Assembly: GCF_009674725.1 (NCBI RefSeq)
Contig: NZ_WKKH01000007.1
Location: 62,001-126,000, forward strand
DNA length: 64,000 nucleotides
Direction: 5' to 3'
From: Pedobacter petrophilus
GTDB taxonomy: Bacteria; Bacteroidota; Bacteroidia; Sphingobacteriales; Sphingobacteriaceae
Shown here piece by piece: positions 1 to 9,291 of this stretch. Both the position numbers and the translations under genes were made by a program. The first letter of the stretch is position 1. Each line of letters begins with the position of its first letter. The notes under the pieces were generated by a model. It was not told the origin of the DNA, did no database searches, and saw only the letters and a list, made by a program, of their open reading frames with translations.

Positions 1-1322
1 GCACGATAAAATCGGTAAATATCTTTCTGGCGAATATCGATCAGAATACCACCTTGCCACCGGCAACCATTGCCAGGATGAAGGCAGAAAACCAGTTTAT
101 GAGGGCTTTTGCACTTTTTAACTTAAGCAAGTGGTATGGTGATGTTCCACTTCCGGATCATGATTTAACGCCTGAAGAAGCACAGCAAATTCCCCGCACC
201 TCAAAAGCGGCCGTGAATGCTTTTATCATCAGTCAGCTGGATAATGCGATCAGTAATCTTCCCGGCAAGGATCAGCTCCCTGCCAGTGAGAACGGCAGGA
301 TTACAAAGGGCGCAGCACTGGCCCTGCAAATGCGGGTATTGCTGTACGAAGGAAACAAAGCTGCAGAAGTGATTGCAGTGTGTGAAAAATTAATCAACGA
401 ACAGGCTACTTACGGAAGCTATTCGCTGGCACCCAGTTATAGTGCGTTGTTTAGTGATCCTGCAGTAAATAAAAACAATAACGAGAGTATTTTATCCTTA
501 CAGTATGTACCAACGATCAGAACCTGGCAGAATTTCTGGGATTTTGCCCCAAGAACAGTTGGCGGCCGGGTAAGCAACATGGCACCAACGCAGGAGCTGG
601 TAGACGATTATGTGATGCTAAATGGAAAGGGCATTAAAGAAGCGGGATCAGGATATCAGGAAAGCAGTCCGTATGGCAACCGCGACCCGAGGCTTACGGC
701 AACCGTTGTTTACGACAGGTACATCTGGACAAACCCTAACAATACCACCAAAACCATTTACATCAGGCCGGGTTCAGATCCGGTTCAGCCAGGTTTGGAT
801 GAGTATTCGCCGGGTTCTCAAAGTGCATCTGCAACTGGTTATTACTGGAGAAAATATTTCGATCCGGGTGCGTTGTCGAGTTTCGTTTCCGGTAACAACC
901 TGCACCTATTCAGGTATGCAGAAGTGTTGCTTACCTACGCAGAGGCTAAAAACAGCCTGGGGCAAATGGATGCAGCCATCTGGGCGAAAACCATTGGGGC
1001 ACTCCGCTCAAGGGCGGGTTTCACGGATGCCGCTGCATTAAATTTACCGGCTGGAGATTTAACCAATGTGATCCGCAGGGAACGCCGGGCAGAAATGGCG
1101 ATGGAAGGTTTACGGGTAGATGACATCAGGCGATGGAAGCTGGCGGAACTGACCATGAACGGTTTCGCACATGGTGCAAAATTCGCCGCAGATCAAAATC
1201 TTGATAACGGCTATATCCGCACACAGCAACGCAAATTTAATCCGCAGCGGGATTACCTCTGGGCCATTCCTTCGAGTGAAATCGGCTTAAACAAAAACTT
1301 AACTCAAAACCCTGGTTATTAA
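1..1322 (+). CDS. SusD/RagB-family glycan-binding lipoprotein, 5' end cut by window
   Basis: The reading frame is open from base 3 with no in-frame start before a TTG at 54. The residues encoded before that (TIKSVNIFLANIDQNT) continue the SusD fold, so the gene begins outside the window and the signal peptide is not visible. Seen: the helical segment with MKAENQFMRAFALFNL, the RYAEVLLTYAEAKN segment and the RRERRAEMAMEGLRVDDIRRWK block, then a C-terminus IPSSEIGLNKNLTQNPGY, all typical of SusD/RagB. SusD proteins sit on the outer surface as lids on a SusC TonB-dependent transporter and bind oligosaccharide. The partner SusC should lie just left of base 1. Downstream genes encode mannan-degrading enzymes, so the ligand is probably an alpha-mannan oligosaccharide (inference). 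Confidence 0.93.
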   Translation, partial: TIKSVNIFLANIDQNTTLPPATIARMKAENQFMRAFALFNLSKWYGDVPLPDHDLTPEEAQQIPRTSKAAVNAFIISQLDNAISNLPGKDQLPASENGRITKGAALALQMRVLLYEGNKAAEVIAVCEKLINEQATYGSYSLAPSYSALFSDPAVNKNNNESILSLQYVPTIRTWQNFWDFAPRTVGGRVSNMAPTQELVDDYVMLNGKGIKEAGSGYQESSPYGNRDPRLTATVVYDRYIWTNPNNTTKTIYIRPGSDPVQPGLDEYSPGSQSASATGYYWRKYFDPGALSSFVSGNNLHLFRYAEVLLTYAEAKNSLGQMDAAIWAKTIGALRSRAGFTDAAALNLPAGDLTNVIRRERRAEMAMEGLRVDDIRRWKLAELTMNGFAHGAKFAADQNLDNGYIRTQQRKFNPQRDYLWAIPSSEIGLNKNLTQNPGY

Positions 1323-1332
1323 TCTTCGCGAC

Positions 1333-2460
1333 ATGAAAAATTTAAAAATAACTTTTGTTTTCCTGGCGCTAGCCATGTTCGCGCTTCCATCTTGTAAAAA
1401 AGAGGAGAAGGAACTGAACGAAAATATCAATTCCGTAGGCAGCTTAACGCTTCCTCAAAATCAGCAAAGCATCAAACTTACGCCATCTAACGCATTGGCA
1501 ACCCAGCAATTTAAATGGACCACGGCCAGCGCAGAAGAAGGTGGCCTGGTTTTATATGAAGTAGCCTTCGATAAAGAAAGCGGCGATTTTACCAAACCGG
1601 TTTACAAGGTCGTTTCCGACGGCGCCGGTGTATTGCCACAAGTTACCATTACGCATAAAGACCTGACTAAAATCGCGGCCTTATGTGGCATCAATTCGTC
1701 GGGCACGGGAAATATAAAATGGACCGTCATCGCTTCTAAGGCAACCCTCAAAAAAACAGGATCAGATAGCAGAATCCTGCAACTGGAGCGGCCGGCAGGT
1801 TTTGCAGAGGCACCGGCAAATCTTTTCATTACAGGTACAGCAACCGAAGCGGGAGCGGAGATAACCAAGGCAATCAAATTTAAAAAGCTGGAAGATGGGG
1901 TGTTTGAAATTTACACAAGCCTTAAGCCAGGCACCTACCAACTTACTGATCAAACCACGCAGGCCGCAAGAAAATTTTATCCTGAAGGCACTACCCTAAA
2001 AGAAGGAACCAATACCATTAATGTAACCGGTACAGCTAAAGTTTACTATTTGAAATATGATTTCAATGTAGCTTCCGTGTTAGATGCGGTTGAAGTGCAG
2101 GGATTGGGCTTGTACATGTCTGCCTATGGGAATGAAATTGGTCAGTTGACTTATGCCTCCAATTGTACCTGGCAATCGGGCAGCATCCCGGTGGTATTTT
2201 ATCCGTTTTCATGGGGTAGAGACGAACGCTATAAATTTGCCCTGCACACCCCGGCAGGGCTCCGGTATCTTGGAAGCAGTAATGTAAATAATTCAAGTCC
2301 GGTGGGGCAGGGTGCTTCCTATTCTTATTTATATGCGGTGAGCAACGATCAGTGGAACAATACCTACAAATTTGATCCGGCAGCAGATAATAAAAATGTT
2401 CAGGTAGTGGTAAACCTGAATGCTGACGGGCCTTATACACACCAGGTGAGCATCCGGTAA
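1333..2460 (+). CDS. SusE/SusF-like outer-membrane glycan-binding lipoprotein
   Basis: 375 residues. The N-terminus is a lipoprotein signal with lipobox FALPSC (Cys about 21) followed by KKEEKE, which suggests surface anchoring. An N-terminal immunoglobulin-like SusE domain (about 35-150, starting LTLPQNQQSIKLTP) is followed by beta-rich repeats; the stretch near 160-235 beginning LFITGTAT is typical of SusE/SusF starch-binding-like modules. It starts 10 nt after the SusD stop and precedes the GH76 gene, so it is part of the same operon. Proteins of this type have no enzymatic activity and help hold polysaccharide at the surface. The glycan specificity is inferred from the neighbouring mannanase genes. 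The family is poorly conserved, so the assignment rests on position, lipobox and the N-terminal domain. Confidence 0.85.
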   Translation: MKNLKITFVFLALAMFALPSCKKEEKELNENINSVGSLTLPQNQQSIKLTPSNALATQQFKWTTASAEEGGLVLYEVAFDKESGDFTKPVYKVVSDGAGVLPQVTITHKDLTKIAALCGINSSGTGNIKWTVIASKATLKKTGSDSRILQLERPAGFAEAPANLFITGTATEAGAEITKAIKFKKLEDGVFEIYTSLKPGTYQLTDQTTQAARKFYPEGTTLKEGTNTINVTGTAKVYYLKYDFNVASVLDAVEVQGLGLYMSAYGNEIGQLTYASNCTWQSGSIPVVFYPFSWGRDERYKFALHTPAGLRYLGSSNVNNSSPVGQGASYSYLYAVSNDQWNNTYKFDPAADNKNVQVVVNLNADGPYTHQVSIR

Positions 2461-2506
2461 TCATTAACAAACGCTAACCTTTACATTGATTATAATAAAT
2501 CTACCT

Positions 2507-3712
2507 ATGAAAAAAATATTCTTAAATACGCTGCTGGTATTGTCTATCCTGGTTGGCGCTGCCTGCAAAAAAGACCCCGGTGCTGTGCCGGTAACGCCCC
2601 CTCCGGTTGTTCCGCCGGTAGGGCCTGGTGCAAAGATAGATTACCTTAAACTGGCCCTGGAAACCCATACTTTTACCACCAATAACCTGTTAACTGCAGG
2701 ATACGGTTACCGGGCAAATACCACCACACATGCAAACAATTGCTATGAGTGGTACAATGTGAGTCAGATTTATGCAGACGCCGCAATGGTGGGCATCGGG
2801 CAAAGTAAACACCTGGCCTATATGAACAATACCTTCAGGTTTATGGAGAACATGTGGGATAAAAAGGATCTTCGTGGCGGCTATTTCGCTTCTGTAAATT
2901 TAGATGGCAGCAATGCCGGGGGCGATAAATACGTAGATGATAACGCCTTAAGCGGAATGGTTTACCTGGAAGCTTATGAAGTAACTACAGGTACCGATAA
3001 ACAGGCCTATTTAGCAAAAGCAAAAGCTTGCGCCGACTGGCTGATCAGCAGCGGACTATGGGATAACGTTTATGGTGGTGGATTTTACTGGAATACCCAG
3101 AAGCCTGAAAAACCTACGCAAACCAACGGACTTGCATTGCAGTTATTTGTGAAACTGTACAGCCTGACTGGTGAAAGCATTTATCGTGATTGGGCAAACC
3201 AGGTAAACGACTGGCTCCATGCCAAAATGTACGATGCGGTGAGTGGCTTATATATCTGGAAAATTGATGGACCCGGGGAGGGGAAAAAGCACACCGATAA
3301 ATTTACTTATGACAATGCCATTATGGTAGAAGCGCTTATTTTGTACAGTAAAACCATGAATGATCCGGCTTATCTGGTGCAGGCGCAAAACCTGGGTAAA
3401 GCCATGAACATTACACTCTGGAATTCGGTTTGGAAGGGATACATCTTCAATACGAATGAAACAAGAATTAATCCGGCCTGGTGTGCCTGGGGATCGCAGG
3501 CGATGATTCGTTTATACGAAGCTGATAAAGATGAAAGCTGGCTGGTGTATGCCAAAGAAAATATTAACAGGTTAAACCTTGCCAACAGAAATCCTGCCAC
3601 TTACGGATATTATTTTTTCGCAGGCTTTGACGGGCAAAACCGTGCACCGGAAATTGAAACGGTAGACCAGGCCTGGATGCAACGGATTCAGGCATTACTT
3701 TCTAAATATTAA
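2507..3712 (+). CDS. GH76 endo-alpha-1,6-mannanase-type lipoprotein (first copy)
   Basis: The ATG at 2507 was chosen over a TTG 21 nt upstream because it begins a clean lipoprotein signal (MKKIFLNTLL to lipobox LVGAAC, Cys20). A Pro/Val-rich linker (about 24-40) leads to an (alpha/alpha)6-barrel domain. The paired aspartates of GH76, Asp144-Asp145 in KYVDDNALSG, are present; in characterised GH76 enzymes this pair supplies nucleophile and acid/base. GH76 enzymes cut alpha-1,6-mannan backbones such as the fungal cell-wall mannan core. The lipid anchor suggests a surface enzyme making the first cuts. It lies between the SusE-like gene and the GH92 gene in a same-strand operon. Length is normal for the family. 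Confidence 0.9.
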   Translation: MKKIFLNTLLVLSILVGAACKKDPGAVPVTPPPVVPPVGPGAKIDYLKLALETHTFTTNNLLTAGYGYRANTTTHANNCYEWYNVSQIYADAAMVGIGQSKHLAYMNNTFRFMENMWDKKDLRGGYFASVNLDGSNAGGDKYVDDNALSGMVYLEAYEVTTGTDKQAYLAKAKACADWLISSGLWDNVYGGGFYWNTQKPEKPTQTNGLALQLFVKLYSLTGESIYRDWANQVNDWLHAKMYDAVSGLYIWKIDGPGEGKKHTDKFTYDNAIMVEALILYSKTMNDPAYLVQAQNLGKAMNITLWNSVWKGYIFNTNETRINPAWCAWGSQAMIRLYEADKDESWLVYAKENINRLNLANRNPATYGYYFFAGFDGQNRAPEIETVDQAWMQRIQALLSKY

Positions 3713-3734
3713 TCGTTAAAAAAAAGCAACCCTT

Positions 3735-6089
3735 ATGAATACGGCCAATAAAGCACTTTTCCTTTTAGTTTTTACGTTTTTCCTCATGCCGTGTGCATTT
3801 GCACAGGATCTTCTACAATATGTTCATCCAAATATCGGTACTGCACACAGCCGGTGGTTTTTTTATACCCCGGCTGCGGTACCTTACGGGATGGCCAAAC
3901 TTGCCCCATCCACCAACGGTAGTTACGGGAATGCGCAAGGCTGGGAAGCCGTTGGATATGATACCCGGCACAATTCTATAGAAGGTTTTGTTCATTTCCA
4001 CGAATGGCAGGTAGGCGGAGTAAGCTTCATGCCTACGGCCGGCGAATTAAAAACCGTTCCGGGTTTGCTGGATAAGCCGGCAAGTGGCTTTCGATCTGCA
4101 TTTGATCGCAAAAACGAAGTTGCGCAGCCTGGCTATTACGCGGTATTGCTCGATGATTTCAAAATCAAGGCAGAGCTTACTGCCACTAAAAGGGTAGGTT
4201 TTCACCGCTACACTTTTCCTAAAAATGAGGAGTCGAGAATTATGCTGTCTATCGGTAATATTCAGGGTGAAAGTGGACCCGTAACAGATGCGTCTGTAAA
4301 AATGATTGATGAAACACATTTTGAAGGCTTTGTGATTACCTATCCAAAATATGTTAAAACCTATGATGAAGGGGGAAGGGTAGCCATGTATTTCTTTGGT
4401 GAATTGAGCAAGGAGCCAGCCAGTGTAGGCGCTTTTGATCAGAAGAAAATCAGTAGCGGTAGCCAATCATCAGCCGGCCCGGGGGCGGGATTATTTCTGG
4501 GATACCACACCAAAGAAAATGAAAGTGTAGAAATAAAGGTAGGTTTATCTTATACTTCGGTTCAAAATGCGAAACTGAATTTACAAACCGAAGCTGGAAA
4601 TTTAGATTTCGACAGGGCTAAAAAAGCGGCACAATCAGAATGGCAAAGGGAGCTGGGCAAAATCAAGGTGACCACTAAAAATCAACCGGATCTGGTAAAG
4701 TTCTATACCGGCTTGTACCATGCACTGCTTGGGCGGGGAATAGCCAGCGATGTTAACGGCAGTTTTCCAAGACATGATGGTACCATCGGGCAATTGCCTA
4801 AAGATAAAAATGGCAAATTCAGTTATCACTTTATGAATACCGATGCCATTTGGGGCGGTTTCTGGAACCTCACGCAATTATGGGCCCTGTCTTACCCTGC
4901 GCATTATAATGATTTTGTGCATACCCAGCTCGAAATTTATAAAGAAAGAGGCTGGTTCGGAGATGGGATTGCCAACAGCAATTTCGTATCGGGAGTAGGG
5001 ACAAATTTTGTTGGTCTTGCTATTGCGGGCGCCTACCAGGCTGGCATTCGGGATTATGATCTGAATTTAGCTTACAGGGCCGTATTGGGGAATGAGCTAA
5101 ATTACCAGAACAGATTAGTCGGATCTGGAAAAACTGATACCAAAAGCTTTGTACAGCATGGGTTTGTTCCTTACCTGGAAGCGGATAAAACGGATTCGAC
5201 TGGCGCGCATTTTTCAGGCTCGCATACCATGGAATACAGTTACAGTGCTTTCGCTGCGGCCCAGCTTGCAAAGCAAATGGGAAAACCCAAAGACTATCAG
5301 AAGCTTCTGGCTTTATCCAATGGCTGGAAATTGCTGTTTGATAAAGAGTTAAAGCTGATCCGCCCGAAAACGCAAGACGGGAAGTTTATCGGTAAATTTA
5401 ATCCGCTTGAGGCCTGGAGAGGATTTCAGGAAGGGAATGCCACACAATATACTTTTTACGTTCCTCAAAACCCTAAAGGTTTGGTAACGGCTATAGGCAG
5501 TGAAACCTTCAACAACCGGTTAAATGATATTTTTGAAAAATCGCAGCAAAATGCATTCGGCGGAGGCAAAACAATAGATGCTTTTGCAGGGATCCAATCG
5601 CTTTATAACCACGGCAATCAGCCAAACTTACACATCAGCTGGCTTTTTAATTATTCATCGGCTCCCTGGCTTACCCAAAAATGGACCAGGGCAATTTGCA
5701 ATGAGTTTTACGGAACAGAAAGTATTCACGGTTATGGCTACGGCCAGGATGAAGACCAGGGGCAGTTGGGTTCCTGGTATGTAATGGCATCTATTGGTTT
5801 ATTTGATGTAAAAGGTTTAACAGATGCAAGACCAACCATTCAGCTGGGAAGTCCTGTTTTTGATCAATCTGAAATTCAGCTGGGCAACGGCAGAAAACTG
5901 GTGATTAAAACCACCAACAACTCAGCGCAAAACGTGTACGTGCAGGCTGCTACCTGGAACGGAAAAGCATTGAACAACGCATGGATGTACCGTGATGAAT
6001 TAATGAAAGGCGGAAAACTCACTTTAACAATGGGAAGCCGGCCTAACAAAAGCTGGGGGGTAAAGGTACTGCCACCGTCTGCACAATAA
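3735..6089 (+). CDS. GH92 exo-alpha-mannosidase
   Basis: 784 residues with a Sec signal peptide ending near AFAQ and no lipobox, so probably periplasmic. The N-terminal beta-sandwich begins YVHPNIGTAHSRWFFYTPAAVPYGM, a recognisable GH92 opening. The (alpha/alpha)6 catalytic domain follows; the segment GYGYGQDEDQGQLGSWYVM corresponds to the conserved acidic/Gln-Gly-Gln region close to the catalytic base of GH92. Family members are calcium-dependent inverting exo-mannosidases that remove alpha-1,2, -1,3, -1,4 or -1,6 mannose; the linkage cannot be read from sequence. Its place between GH76 genes fits trimming of mannan side chains before or after backbone cleavage. It starts 22 nt after the GH76 stop. 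Confidence 0.93.
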   Translation: MNTANKALFLLVFTFFLMPCAFAQDLLQYVHPNIGTAHSRWFFYTPAAVPYGMAKLAPSTNGSYGNAQGWEAVGYDTRHNSIEGFVHFHEWQVGGVSFMPTAGELKTVPGLLDKPASGFRSAFDRKNEVAQPGYYAVLLDDFKIKAELTATKRVGFHRYTFPKNEESRIMLSIGNIQGESGPVTDASVKMIDETHFEGFVITYPKYVKTYDEGGRVAMYFFGELSKEPASVGAFDQKKISSGSQSSAGPGAGLFLGYHTKENESVEIKVGLSYTSVQNAKLNLQTEAGNLDFDRAKKAAQSEWQRELGKIKVTTKNQPDLVKFYTGLYHALLGRGIASDVNGSFPRHDGTIGQLPKDKNGKFSYHFMNTDAIWGGFWNLTQLWALSYPAHYNDFVHTQLEIYKERGWFGDGIANSNFVSGVGTNFVGLAIAGAYQAGIRDYDLNLAYRAVLGNELNYQNRLVGSGKTDTKSFVQHGFVPYLEADKTDSTGAHFSGSHTMEYSYSAFAAAQLAKQMGKPKDYQKLLALSNGWKLLFDKELKLIRPKTQDGKFIGKFNPLEAWRGFQEGNATQYTFYVPQNPKGLVTAIGSETFNNRLNDIFEKSQQNAFGGGKTIDAFAGIQSLYNHGNQPNLHISWLFNYSSAPWLTQKWTRAICNEFYGTESIHGYGYGQDEDQGQLGSWYVMASIGLFDVKGLTDARPTIQLGSPVFDQSEIQLGNGRKLVIKTTNNSAQNVYVQAATWNGKALNNAWMYRDELMKGGKLTLTMGSRPNKSWGVKVLPPSAQ

Positions 6090-6129
6090 GTTAACGAAGC
6101 AATAGATTTCTGTAATTAACCGTAAAAAA

Positions 6130-7308
6130 ATGAGATATTTCTTTTTGATCATCAGCTTGATGTTTTGCTTTGAAGGGTATTGCCAAAAGGTAAAATACAA
6201 TGCCTTACAGAAGGAACGTGCAGATGCCATGTTCAGGAAAGTCTGGCAATACTACCGGGCGCCAACATACCCTGGTTTATTTACCGAGAATTTCCCTTCA
6301 GGCAAAAGCGCTTCGCTTGATTACTTTCAGGGTGCCCGGGTAAATGAAAAGGTCGTTAGTTTTCTGTGGCCTTTTTCCGGGATGTTTTCTGCTGCCAATG
6401 TGCTGATCAGGTTTCCGGATTTAAAGCAGCAATATGCTGTTTATCTGGATACGCTGACTGCCGGGGTGTGGGCCTACCGCGATACGACAAGATCGCCCGC
6501 AGGCTATCAGGCTTACCCTTCAGGCCTGGAAAAATCAGACCGGTATTATGATGATAATGCTTTAGTTTGCATCGATTACCTGGAAGCTTATTTAAACACA
6601 GGTAATGAGGCCTACCTGCCTAAAGCAAAAGAGGTTTTTAATTTTATTTTAAGCGGATGGGATGATCAATTGGGGGGCGGTGTATATTGGCTGGAAGGGC
6701 ATAAAGACCAGAAACCTGCCTGTAGCAATGGTATGGCTACGCTAGCCGCTTTAAAACTTTACCAGTGTACCAAAGATCCTCTTTATTTAAACTGGGGAAA
6801 AAAGTTTTACAACTGGATGCACAACCACCTTCAAAACCCCCAGGGCATTTATTATAACGATGTAAAGATGGATGGTAAGCCAAACGAGGTTTATTATACC
6901 TACAATACCGGATCGATGCTCGAGTCGGCCGTATTGCTTTTCCGGTTTACCAATGATATTAAATACCTGAAGGAAGCAGAACGCGTTGCGGAAAGTGCAT
7001 ACCAGTTCTTCTCAACCCAGGGTAAAAACAACAAAAGGGTTTTCAAAATTGATCTTCCATGGTTTGTAACTGTGCTGTTTCGGGGTTATGAAGCACTTTA
7101 TCATGTTAATCACAATCCTTTCTATATCAATGCGATAACGTCAGATTTAGATCAGGCGTGGGAAAATGCTTCCGATCGATATGGTTTTTTAACTGCCAAA
7201 TGGGCTCTGGATGAAGCTGCTAAAAAGAAACCAAAATGGCTGCTGGATGAGGCCTGCATTGCTGAGCTTTATGCAAGAATCAGTTTATTAAACACTAAAG
7301 GGAAATAA
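6130..7308 (+). CDS. GH76-family glycoside hydrolase, periplasmic type (second copy)
   Basis: 392 residues with a short Sec signal (MRYFFLIISLMFCFEGYCQ). The signal has a Cys but no KK/SC lipobox context, so I read it as periplasmic rather than surface-anchored. The Asp pair of GH76 is present (Asp141-Asp142 in RYYDDNALVCIDY), with the alpha/alpha-barrel repeats GGGVYWLEG and SNGMATLAALKLY. It is clearly divergent from the other two GH76 proteins here. It begins 40 nt after the GH92 gene and ends 131 nt before the third GH76, so it is probably co-transcribed with GH92. A periplasmic GH76 would cut imported mannan oligosaccharides. Alternative: a related family of the same fold, since only the Asp pair and barrel motifs were checked. 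Confidence 0.85.
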   Translation: MRYFFLIISLMFCFEGYCQKVKYNALQKERADAMFRKVWQYYRAPTYPGLFTENFPSGKSASLDYFQGARVNEKVVSFLWPFSGMFSAANVLIRFPDLKQQYAVYLDTLTAGVWAYRDTTRSPAGYQAYPSGLEKSDRYYDDNALVCIDYLEAYLNTGNEAYLPKAKEVFNFILSGWDDQLGGGVYWLEGHKDQKPACSNGMATLAALKLYQCTKDPLYLNWGKKFYNWMHNHLQNPQGIYYNDVKMDGKPNEVYYTYNTGSMLESAVLLFRFTNDIKYLKEAERVAESAYQFFSTQGKNNKRVFKIDLPWFVTVLFRGYEALYHVNHNPFYINAITSDLDQAWENASDRYGFLTAKWALDEAAKKKPKWLLDEACIAELYARISLLNTKGK

Positions 7309-7439
7309 AGGCATATACTAACGGCCCGGTTTGGTATGGAGACACCAGCTGTTTTATTTTGATTTAATTTAAAAAAAAATACTACCTTTTTATTGGCCTT
7401 AACAGCCAAAAACAATAACCAAATATAATTACCTAAACT

Positions 7440-8672
7440 ATGAAAACAAGAAAAAACAAAAGCCTGAAACCGGCGTGCAAACCAGCGCGCCTGTTTCAGG
7501 GCAGCCAAAAATTGGTTGCAATGATCGCATTAGGATTGGCCACCATGGTGGTCAGCTGTAAAAAAGAACAGGGCGCAGATAAACTTCAACTGCCTGCGGC
7601 ATTGGCTACCCAATCAAACACCTCCGGCCTGGCCGCAGTTTCACTGCCAACCAAGAATGAAGCTTTACTCGCCATGCAGGTTTATAATAATCATTTTTAC
7701 AACCAGTACGGTACTTACGGTTCATCTTTCAAAGCATATTACTGGAAAGATGACAACCACGCCGGCCGGATGGATTTTTGGACGCAACAAGAGGCGATTG
7801 AAACACTGATTGATGCCTATAACATTAACCCGAGCGCCGATTTAAAAAATAAAATCACCTATCTGTACAATGGTGTGAGAGATGGATACGGATTGCTATG
7901 GTCTAACAATATTTATAATGATGATATCGTGTGGGGGGCGTTAATGTGTGTCAGGGCTTTTAAGATCACCAACGATGGAGGGATGTTGGATATGGCAAAA
8001 AATAATTTCAATATGATGTGGAACAGGGCCTGGGATACACAATCCCTGGGCGGGGGATTATGGTGGACCACCGATAACCAGACGAAAAACACCTGCGTAA
8101 ATGCACCGGCAGTAATATGTGCCATGCTATTGTATCAGGCTACCGGTGATGCTGTTTATAAGACCAGGGCCAGGCAAATTATGGATTGGATGGTTTTGAA
8201 GCTTTACGATGCCTCTACCGGTGAAGTTAAAGGTGCCATCAACCAAGCCGGAAACATTACTGAAGGTGCACTTTCTTATACCCAGGGTACTTTTATCGGC
8301 GCCTGTGATTTGTTGCGTGCAGATTATCCTGCGGTTAACTATCTTGGTATGGGTTTAAAAGCCATGGATTATGCACGTAACAGCATGTGCAATCAATCTG
8401 GCGGAATACTGAAAGATGAAAACGCCGTTGCGGATACGCAGGGCATGAAAAGCATCTTTGCCCGATGGGCATGCCTTTTTGTAAAAAATACAGGCACGGC
8501 AGGTAACTACGGAGCCTGGCTGGATGCAAACGCTGCCCAGGCCTGGTCGATCCGTAATGCACAAGGTTTAATGTGGAATATCTGGGGAACCCGTACGCCG
8601 GATAACGTACGCAATGCCTTTGAAACTACCTGTGGTGTGGCCATGGTTAATGGCATTTATTATTATCGTTAA
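7440..8672 (+). CDS. GH76 endo-alpha-1,6-mannanase-type lipoprotein (third copy)
   Basis: 410 residues. A long, strongly basic n-region (MKTRKNKSLKPACKPARLF) precedes the hydrophobic core and lipobox ATMVVSC (Cys40) followed by KKEQ. A low-complexity linker leads to the GH76 barrel; the Asp pair is Asp161-Asp162 in IYNDDIVWGA, and GGGLWWTTDNQTKNTCVN matches the family's glycan-cleft region. The protein ends just after GVAMVNGIYYYR. It stands 131 nt after the second GH76 gene and is followed by a strong hairpin, so it is the last gene of the mannan locus. Lipid anchoring suggests a second surface mannanase. Confidence 0.9.
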   Translation: MKTRKNKSLKPACKPARLFQGSQKLVAMIALGLATMVVSCKKEQGADKLQLPAALATQSNTSGLAAVSLPTKNEALLAMQVYNNHFYNQYGTYGSSFKAYYWKDDNHAGRMDFWTQQEAIETLIDAYNINPSADLKNKITYLYNGVRDGYGLLWSNNIYNDDIVWGALMCVRAFKITNDGGMLDMAKNNFNMMWNRAWDTQSLGGGLWWTTDNQTKNTCVNAPAVICAMLLYQATGDAVYKTRARQIMDWMVLKLYDASTGEVKGAINQAGNITEGALSYTQGTFIGACDLLRADYPAVNYLGMGLKAMDYARNSMCNQSGGILKDENAVADTQGMKSIFARWACLFVKNTGTAGNYGAWLDANAAQAWSIRNAQGLMWNIWGTRTPDNVRNAFETTCGVAMVNGIYYYR

Positions 8673-8692
8673 TCGCTGCTGTAAAGATGTGA

Positions 8693-8740
8693 ACAATAAA
8701 ATCTGATAGGCTGAACTGTTCAACCTATCGGATTTATTGT
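8693..8740 (+). terminator. Long hairpin closing the mannan locus
   Basis: An inverted repeat of about 22 nt per arm, with a few G-T pairs and one bulge and a loop of about 3 nt. Left arm begins ACAATAAAATCTGATAGG at 8693; right arm ends GGATTTATTGT at 8740, then TTTATAGG. It starts 20 nt after the last GH76 stop. The A-rich left flank and T-rich right arm fit an intrinsic terminator. Confidence 0.75.
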
Positions 8741-9291
8741 TTTATAGGAAACAAACCTCATTAAAAGGCTAAATACCCTATGTAATTGAACGCCTTATCA
8801 CCGGTTTTTTATGGAAGAATCTTCAAAACATTTCGTGATGCGCCAACTACTATCATAGATTAACGTAAAGATTTTGTGATGAAAGTTTCTTTCCGCTTCG
8901 CCTGTTCAGGCAAAAAATATGATAAAGCACATCGAAAGGGGAAAGTCCATACCATCTGCAACGAAAAAGGTGAACGTGCTACACTACAGTTTGTTAAGAT
9001 TGGGCACGTTAATTTAGATACAGGGTTACAGGAGCAATCGTTGTAAGCCTTTTTTACCACATCTGCAGAACTTCCGCAAAATTCCTCCCGATGCTCCCGA
9101 GGATTAAAAATGAGGAGGAGTTTCTTCGAAATGGTCTGCAATATATTTTGTTTTGTGTGCGAAATAACTATTTTTACTTAACCAAATATAAAGGTTCTGA
9201 TCACAACAGATGATTTATTGACGCTAAGCAGGAAATAAGTTATTATTTCAGATTGTGATTTTAAAATTTACTGTACAGAACTAAATTCATA
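8741..9291. other. 551-bp gap before the ECF sigma gene
   Basis: No convincing conserved gene. A 55-codon frame (8879-9046, +) and an overlapping longer minus-strand frame (8860-9141) occupy the same bases. Neither resembles a family I recognise, so the segment may be decayed coding sequence or a dispersed repeat. The AT-rich 150 bp before 9292 should hold the sigma-gene promoter, but I found no exact TAnnTTTG. Confidence 0.4.
8879..9046 (+). CDS. Possible small protein of 55 residues, unrecognised
   Basis: ATG at 8879 to TAA at 9046. The product is strongly basic, starting MKVSFRFACSGKKYDKAHRK, with two Cys and a C-terminus GLQEQSL. No signal peptide, membrane segment or known motif is visible. 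It lies alone between a terminator and the sigma gene. The opposite strand is open over the same stretch for 93 codons, which weakens the case for either frame. It could be a small DNA-binding protein, a remnant of a larger gene or chance. Confidence 0.2.
   Translation: MKVSFRFACSGKKYDKAHRKGKVHTICNEKGERATLQFVKIGHVNLDTGLQEQSL

Noticed and set aside
8860..9141. 93-codon minus-strand frame after the mannan locus
   Set aside because: Cys/Ser/Pro-rich composition without domain pattern, and opposite a second open frame; no support for either as a conserved gene.
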